Shown here: in pieces, positions 45,101-55,503 of the stretch
How positions within the stretch are numbered: position 1 is the stretch's first letter
Layout of the letters: the number at the start of each line of letters is the position of its first letter
Assembly (NCBI RefSeq): GCF_036370855.1
Contig: NC_088130.1
Span: 14,971,543-15,035,542, forward strand
From: Dromaius novaehollandiae
Taxonomy: Eukaryota; Chordata; Aves; Casuariiformes; Dromaiidae
Length of the DNA: 64,000 bases
Direction of reading: 5' to 3'
The notes under the pieces: model-generated
Databases searched by the model: none
Seen by the model: only the letters and a program-made list of their open reading frames with translations
What the model was told of the DNA's origin: nothing
Position numbers and translations under genes: made by a program

Positions 45101-46640
45101 GGCAGGAAGGGATAGAGGGGAGAGGAAGGGAAGGAGGAGGAGAGGGAGGGGGTGTAGAGGAAAGAACGTGGGAGAAGAACGAAGGGAGGGGGAGAGGAAG
45201 GAAGGGAGGGGAGAGGAAGAAATGAAGGGGGAGAGGAAGAAAGGCAGGGAGGGAGGAAAAGGTAGCAGGGGATAGAGGAAGGCAGGCAGGAGGTAGATGA
45301 AAGAAGGAAGGAAGGAGGGGGAGAGGAAGGAAGGAAGGGGAGAGAGGAAGTCAAGTGGGGGAGAGGAAGGAAGGAAGGAGGGGAGGCAATAGAAGGAGGA
45401 GAAGAGAAAGGAAGGAAGGGAGTGGGGAGAGAAAGGAAGGAAGGGGAGAGTGGAAGGAAGGGAGGGGGAGAGGAAGGAAGGGATGCGAGGAAGCAAGGTG
45501 TGCCAGGAAGGAAGGGGGAAGAGGAAGGAAGGATTGGGGAGAGGAAGGAAAGAAGTAGGGGGAAAGGAAGGAAGAAGGGAGAGGAAGGAAGGAGAGGAAG
45601 GAAGGGTGGGGGAGTGGAAAGAAGGGAGGGGGTAGGAAGGAAGGGAGGGGGTAGAGGAACGAAGGCAGGGGAGAGGAAGGAAGGAAGCAGGGGACAGGAA
45701 GGAAGGAAGTTTGGGGAGGGAAGGAAGTTTGGGGAGGGAAGGAAGTTTTGGGTGAGGAAGGAAGGATGGGAGAGGAAGAAAGGAAGGGGGAGAGAAAAGA
45801 AGTAAGGAGGAGTAATGAAGGAGGGGAGAAGGAGGAAAGAGGAAGGAAGGAAGGGGGAGAGAAAGGAAGGAAGGGGGAGAGGAAGAAAGGAAGGAGGGGA
45901 GAGGAAGGAAGGAGGAAAGGGGAAGGAAGGCAGGAAGGCGGGGAGAGGAAGGAAGAGGGGAGAAGAAGGAAGAGGGGAGAGGGAGGATGGAAGAGGAGAG
46001 AAAGGAAGGAAGGCAGGGGAGTGGAAGGAAGGCAGGAGGGGGTGAGGAAGGAAGGAAGGCGGGGGAGTGGAAGGAAGGCAGGGGGAGAAGGAGGAAGGCA
46101 GGAGAGAGAGGAAGGCAGGAAGGGTGGGAGAGGAAGGAAGGGAGGAGGGGGAGAGGAAGGAAGAGAGGAGGGGGCGAGGAAGGCAGGAAGCGGGGGAGAG
46201 GAATGCAGGAAGGGGGGAGAGGAAGGAAGAGAGGAGGGGGCGAGGAAGGAAGGAAGGAGTGGGGAGAGGAAGGAAGGAAGCAGGGGAGTGGAAGGAAGGG
46301 AGGAGGGGGAGAGGAAGGAAGAGAGGAGGGAGAGAAGAAGGAAGGAAGGAGTGGGGAGAGGAAGGAAGGAAGAGTGGAGGGGGAGAAGAAGGAAGAGAGG
46401 AGAGGAGACGAAGGAAGGAAGGAGTGGGGAGAGGAAGGTAGGAGAAGCGGAGAAGAAGGAAGGAGAAGCGGAGAAGAAGGAAGGAGGGGGAGGAAGTAAC
46501 TCACACCGTGGAAAGGAAGGTAGTGAGAGAGAAGAAGGCAGCAGGGGGCGAGCAAGGGAAAGGGGGGTTTGGATGGAAGGAAGAGGGGGGAGAGGAAGGA
46601 AGAGGGGGAGAGGAACAAAGGCATTGCGGGGAGGGAGGGA
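42186..46640. repeat. large polypurine array, (GGGGAGAGGAAGGAAGG)n type
   Basis: About 4.4 kb of almost pure purine on the plus strand, built from variable GGGGGAGAGG and AAGGAAGG/AAGGCAGG words of about 16-26 bp. Two stretches of about 280 bp, near 42398-42680 and 45093-45375, are identical at offset 2695, so the array grew partly by segmental duplication. It lacks stop codons in several frames (readings up to about 1100 codons), which is purely compositional. Such DNA can adopt triplex structures, stalls polymerases and is prone to assembly error. Confidence 0.97.
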
Positions 46641-46765
46641 GGAAGCAGGGTGAGAGAGGTGGGGGAGAATGTAAGGAAGGTGGGCTTGGGGTAAGGAAGC
46701 CGTGCGTGGAGATTCCCCTAATCTCTAATCAGAATGTCCCATGTTCCAACTTGTGTTTGCTGCCT
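45950..46765. repeat. array edge, left arm of an inverted repeat
   Basis: The end of the array plus its unique edge (CGTGCGTGGAGATTCCCC, about 46700) reappears in inverted orientation at 63285-64000. The first about 220 bp from the edge read the same on translation, and one replacement is seen over the next stretch. Confidence 0.9.
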
Positions 46766-48570
46766 CTCATCCTATCACTGTGCACCTCTGAGAAGAATCT
46801 GGCTCTGGCTCTTCTGCATCCTCCCATCTGGTAGTTGTAGACAGGAATAAGGTCTCCTTTCAGCTTTCTCTTCTCCTGGCTGAACAGGCCCAGTTCTCTC
46901 AGCCTCTCCTCGTACGTCACGTGCTCCAGCCCCTGACCATCTTGGCCGCCCTCCAATGGACTCGCTCCAGTACGTCAAAATCCTTCTTGTACTGGGAAGC
47001 CCAAAACTGGACACAGCACTCTAAATGTGGTCTCACAAGTGCCAAATAGAGGGGAAGGATCACTTCCCCGGACCTGCTGGCTACATTCTTACTAATACAG
47101 CCCAGGATGCGGTTGGCCGCCTTTGCTGCAAGGGCACACTGCTGACTCGCATTCAACTTGGTGTCCACCAGGACCCCCCAGGTCCTTTTCTGCAGAGCTG
47201 CTTCCTAGCCAGTCGCCCCCCCAGCCAGTCTTGTTGCATGGGATTATTCCATCCCAGCTGCAAGACTTGCCCGCTTTTGTTGAACTTCATGCAGTTCCTC
47301 TCTGCCCACTTCTCCAGCCTGTTCAGGTCCCTCTGAATAGCAGCCCTGGCCTCCAGCATATTGACCGCTCCCCCCAATTTGGGGTCATCTGCAAACTTGC
47401 TGAGAGTGCACTATGTCCAATCATCCAGGCTGTTAATGAAGATATTACACAGTATTGGGGGCCTGGTACCAATCCCTGAGGGATGCCACCAGTTACTGGC
47501 CCCCAGCTGCACTTTGCACCGCTGGTCACAACTCTGATCCCGGCAGTCCTGCCAATTGTCCACCCACCTTATCATCCGCTTATCTAGCTCATTTCTCACC
47601 AATTTGGCAATAAGGAGACTATGGGAGACTGTGTCAAAGGCCTTGCTAAAAGTCAAGGTATACAACATCCTCTGCCCTCCCCCAGTCCACAGAGCTAGTC
47701 ACCTCATCACAGAAAGTAATGAGGTTGGTCAGGCATGACTTGCCCTTGGTAAATCTGTGCTGGCTGCTCCCAATCACCTTCTTGTCCTTCATGTGTTTAA
47801 AAATGGCTTCCAAGACAATTTGCTCCATCACCTTCCCGGGGACTGAGGTGGGGCTGACCAGCCTGTAGTTCCCTGGATCCTCCTTCTTGCTCTTCTTGAA
47901 GATGGGTGCGATGTCTGCCTTTTTCCAGTCAACAGGAACCCCCCATGATTGCCATGACCTCTCAAAGATGATAGGGAGCAGCCTCGCAATGACATCGGCC
48001 AGCTCCCTCAGCACTCTTGGGTGCATCCCATCAGGTCCCATAGACTTGTGCATGTCCAAGTGGGTTAAGTGCTTCCTGACTGTAGTCTTCTATTGTGGGT
48101 ACTGCTTCACTCCCACAGACTCTGCTAGGAGGCTCAGGGACCTGTAAGGTTTGCCCTTGGCCTTCCCAGTGAGAATTGAGGCAAGGAAGGCATTGAGTGC
48201 CTCAGCCTTTTCCATGTCCCTTGTCACTGGCTCCCCTGCCCCACTGAGGAATGGGTCCACACTCTCCTTAGCTTTCCTTTTTCTGTTTACGTCACTGTAG
48301 AATCCTTTCTTGTTGCCCTTCACCTCCATTGCTAGTTTCAACTCCAGCTGAGCTTTGGCTTTCCTAACTCCATTCCTACATGTGTGAGCAATGTCTCTGT
48401 ATTCCTTCCAAGTGTGCTTCCTTTTTGAGCTCAGTCAGGAGCTCTATGTTCCTCTATGCTGGTCTTCTGCCATGCTTGTTCTTTCTGCACATTTGAATGG
48501 GCTGTTCTTATGCTCTGAGGAGGTGGTCCTTGAAGATCAACCAGCTCTCCCAGGGCTCTTTGCCCTATAG
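46735..48570 (-). mobile_element. CR1 LINE, minus strand, about 1.8 kb
   Basis: Long 5'-truncated CR1 lacking its last 3' UTR part. The minus-strand reading 47646-48059 shows [27 protein letters not shown] and [17 protein letters not shown], all typical of the CR1 reverse transcriptase. Further fragments in other frames (47411-47668; 46917-47168) show that it is frameshifted. Its 3' end is fused to the polypurine array instead of the octamer tail. Confidence 0.95.
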
Positions 48571-49426
48571 GCAAAGTGGAGAGTAGAATGTGCCTCATAA
48601 TCAAGGCCTTCAGTAGTTGTTTTATATCCTTTCTTCAATATCACTTGCATAATATTGTTTCCTAGCATTGAAGGTGAGAAAGCGGCTTCATGTGTGGAAA
48701 GTAGGGTGGCAGCCTAAATTATAGGATTATATGATGGAAGCCTTTCTCCCCCCCCACTATTGGAGGACAAGGGGCTCAGTTTTAGTGAAGTGCTGGTATA
48801 GAACTGTCATGAGTTGTTTGCTACTGCTTTAACATTTATGCAGACTGTAGAAGGCAGAATGCAAAAGCTGAGGTGAGACTGAAGTAGACCTTTAATAGCA
48901 AGGGTTGGATTCTAGCAAAAGGAACCAAAAGCCAGTAGGAGCTGGGTGCTTAAATATGTTAGGTACTCTTTAAAGCTCTAAGATTGTCTGGAAGCCAAGC
49001 CATTGTGGGAGAGCAATGATATACCCTTCTCAGGTAGAACAATGTAGACACTGTATCCTTACCTTGCATTTACACTGCATATGACTAAGTTTAAAGGACC
49101 AAATGGGAATATAATGTGTGTTCAGAACCCAGACCCCAGCCTGGACTGTGTCCTCAAGTCAAATCCTTCTATTGGTTAACAGTGTAGATCCAGAATAGCA
49201 TGGCTGGCTAGAAAATGTGTGCGTGTGTGCCTGCACACACTACTGCCAGGCTGCGTGGAGAAGTTAGCATAAGAACAACATTCTTGGTCTTGGCTGTTCT
49301 GCTCCTTTGTAAGCCATTTGAGGCAGTAACTGATATGGAATTGACGTTACCCTCTATTGCTATGCAACATCACACCTGACTTCTGTTTTGTGCCTCTGTC
49401 TCCTAACTTTTGTGTTTCTTTTCTAG
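48571..49426. other. ABCA1: ABCA1 intron upstream of the recognised exon
   Basis: No coding similarity seen. It ends in a strong pyrimidine tract and TTCTAG acceptor (49411-49426). Confidence 0.6.
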
Positions 49427-49568
49427 GTCACTTCCCAAACAAAGCCATGCCTTCAGCAGGAACCTTGCCTTGGATACAGGGCATTATTTGCAATGCCAAC
49501 AACCCTTGCTTCCGCTACCCAACTCCTGGGGAATCCCCTGGTGTCATCGGAAACTTCAATGCCTCTAT
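49427..49568 (+). CDS. ABCA1: ABCA1 early coding exon (142 bp)
   Basis: This exon encodes the beginning of the first extracellular domain of the ATP-binding cassette transporter ABCA1, which exports phospholipid and cholesterol to apolipoprotein A-I at the plasma membrane. The reading ([15 protein letters not shown] then [15 protein letters not shown]) is nearly identical to vertebrate ABCA1, at about residues 54-100 in human. The exon begins in the second base of a Cys codon and ends within a codon (AT), matching the human exon of the same length as I recall it. TTCTAG precedes and GTGAGTCTG follows. A potential N-glycosylation site (NAS) lies at its end. Neighbouring coding exons are not seen in the window. 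The exon looks intact. Confidence 0.95.
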
Positions 49569-51999
49569 GTGAGTCTGTCTTCATCTTCACCGCTGTTCTT
49601 GGGGGGGGGGGGAGGGGGGGAGCATATGGAAAAGGGATATCTGGAAGTCACCGGTTAATGATTACACCCAATATTGAGGACTTTGCTATTTCCATTGCCA
49701 CTCAAGCCCCAAGTTCTCTAGCTACCAAATTCGGAGGGTTTAGCAGAGAACCAGTAGAATCAGCAGGTCAGCAGCAGAATGTTTTGTTGTTGAGCAAATG
49801 ACTGCAAACCAAATGGAGCAACTGTGAGTTCAAGCAGGCAAAGCTGTCAGTGAGTAAAGAGCTTTGCCTGGTTAAGGGCTGTTCTCTTTCTGAGTACTTA
49901 GAATTTGGCTCTTAGAAAGGAGAGGCTTGAGCTCTGTTCCACAGGGAGACTCAAGTCCTATTTCCTGACCAATGAACTTTTGAGATGAGCAGCACACCCT
50001 GCTCCACTGAGATGCTAAGAGCTGGGCCCGGGGATTCTCCATGACATTCTTCCAGTTGACCACTGGTTGATAAGTTGCAGGGAGCTCCATTTATGGCTGT
50101 GATAAGGGACAAAGAAGTGCCCTCCCCAAAGAGTGTTGGGGGGAGTTTTTCCAGGAGCTCTGGAGTTGCCAACACAACTCCCATCCACTTAAGGGCAGAA
50201 ACATGGAAGATTCTAAGGACATCCAGATCTGAGCCTGCTCAGAGCTCCAGTGATTTCAAGACAAAGAGAATTAAGCAAATTCAGGAAAGCCTGCTACATG
50301 TACCTGAATGTCTTAATTGCCTGGTCAACATGGCATTACAAAGTACAACACAAAGCAAAATGCTTCATGCAACTCACGTCCTCATTATTGGATCCTTTTT
50401 CTGTTTTCTTCATCCTGACAGATTGCATTTATCTAAAGCAGAGATTACACATGTTCTCACACAGTCCTGGCTCCTATTTCTGGCTGGATCCTCAGGACTG
50501 GGAGGCAGCAGAAGTCTGATATCTGCCAAGAAGCCCTTTAACAGAACTCCCTAGGGGGTAATACAAATGCAATGCACGATGAAAACGCATTAAAGGTAAA
50601 GCACACTCAGCAGTTGGCCTTCTCTCATTGTCCTTAAGAGTCGAGATTCATATAATGATACCACAAGGTGGTGCTTTTGGTGGTATTTTCCCTGGACTAA
50701 AGGAAAGCCAAGGATTCATGCATCGTTATGAGTTTCCATATTGGAGCACCCAAACGTATGTTTACAGAGTACCATGCAATGCCAGGAATGTTTTCCTGCA
50801 ACAGCAGGTGACTGTAGGTGTTCCTGGAAGGGAGTGGAAGGTTATCTGGACACATGGCTTGTTAGTCCTCATTCTAGCTTGTCTGGTTTTGCTAGGTGTC
50901 CCTCCCAAGGAAAGCGAGGGAGGAAGCCAGCTTTATTAGGGAGATGTAGGCAGGTGTGTGTGTGTGTATATACATAGATACATATATATATATTCAAATA
51001 TTTAGCTGGAGGGGGTGAAGGCACTTATACCAGGGAGAAGAGACTGAGGAAGGAGTCAGCTATTGCCCTAATGTCTTCTAGCAGGTAATGTACAACATCC
51101 TGTTTCCCTGACTGCAGCAAAAATAATACAGCAGAAACAGTTTGCTTTCAGGTGACATGTAGCACCAGAAAGCCTCTCACAGAGCTCTTTTTTGGGGCAA
51201 GCCCACCTCCATTCTTTATCTGTTAAAACAAGGGTAGCACGATTTATTTCAACTTGTTAGGGTGCAAGCTCCTTCAGACCCAAGCTGTCTCAACATCTGT
51301 CTGCACACCACCTAGAACTACCAGTGTTCAACATCAACTGGGAATGCCACTCAGCTGATGTTTCTCTTGCATTGCCAGTGATGCTAATCTAGCAAGCAAT
51401 GGATGTAGAATAATACTTTGGGGTCCAAGACAGTATCTTGGTTGATATTTGTGTCCCTCTGTATCACTGCTCCATTTTTTGTTTGGTTCATCTCATGGGA
51501 AATAGGGACACAGCTTCAAGGATCACTCAAAACCAAGGCTCATCTGTGTGATTGTTGGCAATGACCAGAAAAGGTGGCTTTAATATTTCCCATTGATTTT
51601 TATTACCCCAAGGCAATGCAGAGAAAAACATTTGGAAGCCTTGTAGAGAGGCGGATGGGAAGAAAAAAAACATGTCTCAGCATCAACACCAGGTCATATC
51701 TCCACCTCCCAAAACAGAACAGGCCTCAGAGTGCCAGGCTGTGCCTTTAAGAGAGGCACCTGGCTTTGGCAAAATGCTTATGCAGTTGCCTATTTTTAAA
51801 AGCAAGTCTCCCTTCCACAAGGTTCAGTACATGCTTCTCTTTCAGGACAGAAATATGTCACTGAGAGCCCCAGTATTTAATAAAACTGCATGGAATTCTG
51901 CAAGACTACACTCTTGTTTGAGGACTAGATTTGTGGAAGCCAGAGGAGGAGTTACCTGTTTCAGAAGAGATACCAGACATTACAGACAGCAAGGTAGTA
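49569..51999 (+). other. ABCA1: ABCA1 intron
   Basis: Starts with the GTGAGT donor. Contains a G-run (49601-49619) and (GT/TA)n at 50957-50990. No further ABCA1 exon is recognised. Short open frames have no family similarity. Confidence 0.6.
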
Positions 52000-52161
52000 A
52001 CAAAGGTGGTGGTGGGAGGGAAACGGCAACACACAGTTCTGTCAGTTCCAGTCTACAACTACTGGATGGGAGGATGCAGAAGAGACAGAGCCAGACTCTG
52101 CTCAGAGGTGCACAGTGATAGGATGAGAGGCAGCAGACAAAGGTGGTGGTGGGAGGGAAAC
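52000..52161 (+). mobile_element. CR1 3'-UTR fragment between 25-bp direct repeats
   Basis: 52045-52136 carries CR1 3' UTR words (CTACAACTACTGGATGGGAGGATG, CTCAGAGGTGCACAGTGATAGG). It sits between two copies of a 25-bp sequence starting ACAAAGGTGG at 52000-52024 and 52137-52161. This could be a target duplication or a local tandem duplication. Confidence 0.7.
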
Positions 52162-52799
52162 AGCTAACAGAGCTGTGTGTTGTCGTATCTTCTGCCAGGG
52201 AAGAAGATGACATGAAGGCAATTGTGTCCAAGGTGGGACTGTATTTCTTTCAAGTCCAAAGTCAAAGGACACTTAAGTGCTCACTAAAGCAGTACAAGCA
52301 CCTGGAGTCAAATAGACACCCCTGCCAAAACCAGCATGCTCTGCAGAACAAACATTAGAACAAAGCTTATACCATAGCTCTAGCTCTTATGCTGTCAGTG
52401 GCTGAAGATCAGTTCTTGAAGTCTGTTCCAGAGCCCTTAGACAGCAGTGAAAAGGGTGTGGGAGGGACATCACCCCCCAGCCTCCAAGAGGAAAAGGGAG
52501 CTACAGACTCCCAGCTAAGCCCATGTCACATGTTAGGGAGCACAGAAGTAGCACATGAGCCAGTACCACTAGGGGAAGTGTGAGCTGCACAGTTGCATCC
52601 ATCTGTGCCACCGATTCTGTACCACTAATCCGGCTTTGGTCCATGCCAAACTTGGAATGGAGAAGGCAAAACAGAACTTTTCTCTCTTATCAGAGAGAGC
52701 TGTTTGAGAAGACTTGGCTGGCCTTGGAGCTCTTCGTAAAAAAGCTGGAAGAAGCCTCACGGGAGCTCCCACGCTTCTCTTGGGGATGGCTTTTAATCT
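52162..52799. other. ABCA1 intron, nothing recognised
   Basis: No gene or repeat is recognised here. Confidence 0.5.
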
Positions 52800-53446
52800 G
52801 AGGCTGCCAGGGCCCTGAGAGCACCTCCCCCCCCCCCCCCCCCCCCGGAGGTTTGGCTGCCTGAGCTCAAGGCCAACTTAGAGATAGTGCAGCTGAGGGC
52901 TGCCCCCTTCCCTCTGGTGACCTTGGAGAGATTGCTCCCAGACAGCTCTGCTGGGAGGCCTCAGCCCAGGCTGACCCCCCCCCCCCTTTCCCATGAGAAC
53001 TGCTTTTAGGCTGAGGCTCTAATGCTTGACCCTTGCCTGAGCTACAGTGCCATCTGTGCCTCAGCTATGCCTGTGCCTAGCCATGGGCCTCACTGATCCA
53101 GCCCCTGACCCTGACTTCTTGGCTTGACCTCAGACCTGCCTCATCGCTGTGGACTTGCCCAGTGATCACTGGACTGTGGCTGGCCCTTAGTTACCATCAC
53201 TAGACCTGCTGTGCTCTCCTTATTCAGGTGCTGTGAGACTGTACCTGGTCGGTGAAGCCACTGCCCTGCCTTGCTGTCACCCTTGGCTCCTGTCTCACCT
53301 GCCCTTATGGATCAGCCACACTTGCTGCTCCCTGCCATTGAGCAACCTGCTCTAAGTCAGCCCTGCTTTGAGTGAGGGGTTGGACCAGAGACCTCCAGAG
53401 GTCCCTTCCAATTCAAATTATTCTAGGAATCTATGATTCTATGGAG
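52800..53446 (+). mobile_element. CR1 LINE 3' UTR copy with octamer tail
   Basis: CT-rich, GACCTG/TGACC-rich CR1 3' UTR type, ending GGGGTTGGACCAGAGACCTCCAGAGGTCCC-like sequence, CCAATTCAAA and the tail TCTATGATTCTATGG. Two C-runs (52829-52847 and 52976-52987) interrupt it. Confidence 0.85.
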
Positions 53447-53874
53447 TTTGTGGAAACAGTAAGACAATACAGTGAGAACTTCAGTGACAAAAAGTGGTTC
53501 TTTTGGAACAGAAGAACACATTAGTCTCTAGATCAAACCAATTTGCATCAAAGCACCAGGAAAAATATATAATTACCATCAAGCTTTCTGTGTTTGTTGT
53601 TTTTTTTTTAACCTTTCTAAAGAAATTTTAACAAAACCACGATTAACAGTTCTGGCATAGGCACATCCAGCAACACTTTAGCTATTGGTGGGTGTATTTT
53701 ACCAGCTTTTTGGTTTCTGAGCTTTTGAGTTACATTTGGTTCATATTTCCAAGGCCTTCTCCATCAGAAGAGATGGAAACATCCTTAAAAAAAGAAAAGA
53801 GTGAAAGCTACAATTGTCAAGCAATCACATAAATCCTACTGTCCTGTTGGTAACAACATATTATCTAGATCTCC
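53447..53874. other. ABCA1 intron, nothing recognised
   Basis: AT-rich; no feature seen. Confidence 0.5.
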
Positions 53875-54050
53875 TACAGTGTTCTTCATCCATATATCTC
53901 AAAGCATTTTATAAAAGAGACTATAAACATTATCCTCATTTTACAAATGGAAAAAGAGGCTTGGATACGGAAGTGAAGTGTTCAGTCCACTTGTCCTATC
54001 CACTTGGCCACAGATATCCCCAGCAAAGCACAAGTGTAACAGCACAGAGC
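53875..54050 (-). mobile_element. MIR-like SINE relic
   Basis: Plus-strand TATTATCCTCATTTTACAAATGG-like sequence with AAGAGGC and an upstream CTCAAAGCATTTTATAAA-type stretch corresponds to the reverse complement of MIR. Diverged. Confidence 0.55.
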
Positions 54051-54371
54051 TAGATGTTAGAAGAGAACCCTGAACGCCCGTCTCTTTCAAAGGACCATCA
54101 ATAAAAAAATGTCAGATGTTAAAATAATCTGATAATAAATAACCAGAATATTATTTTCTTTTATCTAGAATAGTTACTGAGGAACAAAAAGAAAGGGGGA
54201 GTGGATGATCAACCCATTCAATTTTTCTGGAAAGAGCAAAAGGGCAAGAAAATTGAGAAGATGTTGTCTAAAGAAGACATAACGAAAACTGTACCACACT
54301 ACAAGAGATAGGAGGCGTCAACAATATTCAGACTCTCTCATATATAAACCTCTGGGCACAGCTACAAAGAT

Positions 54372-54612
54372 GAGATATATTGGGTCAGACCAAAGGTTCA
54401 ATCAGTCCAGTATCTTGTCTCAGACAGTGGCCAAAGACAAGTGTTTAGGGAAAAGGTACAAGAATAGGACAATCTATAGAAATAATTTCCCTGATACACT
54501 CTGACAGCTTTCAGTGATTTGCAGCCAGAAACTGTATCTACATCTTTGTGTTTAATAGCCCATGATGGACTTGTCTTCCATCAAGTTGTTGAATGATATT
54601 CAATCAAATTGC
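54372..54612 (+). mobile_element. old CR1-type LINE 3' fragment
   Basis: TATTGGGTCAGACCAAAGGTTCA, CCAGTATCTTGTCTCAGACAGTGGCC and AGCCCATGATGGACTTGTCTTCCAT-type words match an ancient archosaur/turtle CR1 family 3' UTR. Strongly diverged. Confidence 0.65.
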
Positions 54613-55297
54613 CATCAGTACTCAGGGGTGATGCAGCATGACCATAATGTGTGATGTAAGAACACAGGCTATGCTGACCAATGTTAATGCAGAGAAGAGC
54701 TAATATTGTTCTAGCCCCATCTGTAAGCCTGGACCTGGTATTAGACACACTTTTACAAATAAAAGCATCAGCCAATTTGCAGAAAATGTTCCAAAACTGG
54801 GCTTTGGCTAGTTGTTCTGGTTTCCAAAAAAAATCACCAACTTAATGACCTACCTTTGTGACCTATGTTTTGAGTAACGCATAAAGGGTTTTGAAAGAGT
54901 ATTGCCATAAAAGATATTGGAAGCTACTGATCTACACCTATAGCCTCTTGTTGTGAACACTTCCCCTCCCCCCCAAAAAAAAAGATAGCTGTGATTTCCT
55001 CAGATAAAAGGGAAGACTGAATTATCACCATACTTTGAAGTGGGTGCTGCCTTAATCATTTTTTATGCTGAATCCATCTATTTACACCAAGACTTCTCCT
55101 GGAGACTTCCTGCAAGCATTAATAAGCTCTTTATAAAAAACAAAAAAAAAACCCCAAAACAAAAAAACAATTAAAACAAGGAGCAAATACAAAAATGCTG
55201 AGCAGCTGAGCAATTCCCTTTCATACCTTTGACAATCTGACTTTCAATGGGAAACACTATCTACAACTGCAGGGAAACTTGCCTGTCCTTGTCCTAT
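54613..55297. other. ABCA1 intron, nothing recognised
   Basis: Contains A-rich runs (54975-54983; 55139-55175). No gene was recognised. Confidence 0.5.
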
Positions 55298-55503
55298 GAT
55301 AAAGTTATGCCACGCAGGTGGCACAATCACCGGTGCCAAGTGGGAGCTGCCTACAGGCTCCTCCGTTACAATTAGCTGGCCAAGTTTATCCTGCAGCCAA
55401 GGCATAAGGGCAGCACAGCACAGGCCTGCGCCTACTCAGGTCAACTGTTATGTGGATCACTAACTTCTCAATGTACAATAGTCCTCCGGTTAGGATCACT
55501 ACA
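55298..55503 (-). mobile_element. LTR U3 fragment, same family as 40569-41132
   Basis: Matches 40892-41132 in the same orientation over about 200 bp, with the identical terminus TGTAGTGATCC on the minus strand at 55503. The remainder of the LTR is missing, so this is a truncated copy. Confidence 0.75.

Noticed and set aside
42180..46653. Very long open frames (up to about 1100 codons) rich in Pro/Ser/Leu on minus and Gly/Arg/Glu/Lys on plus
   Set aside because: They follow from purine-only composition, which excludes most stop codons. The frames exist on both strands and have no domain.
49357..49572. 71-codon ORF taken as a small protein
   Set aside because: The recognisable part is an ABCA1 exon bounded by TTCTAG and GTGAGT; the flanking residues are intronic.
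51230..51330. Possible old LINE/SINE relic
   Set aside because: Only a short word resembles known consensus; too weak to support.
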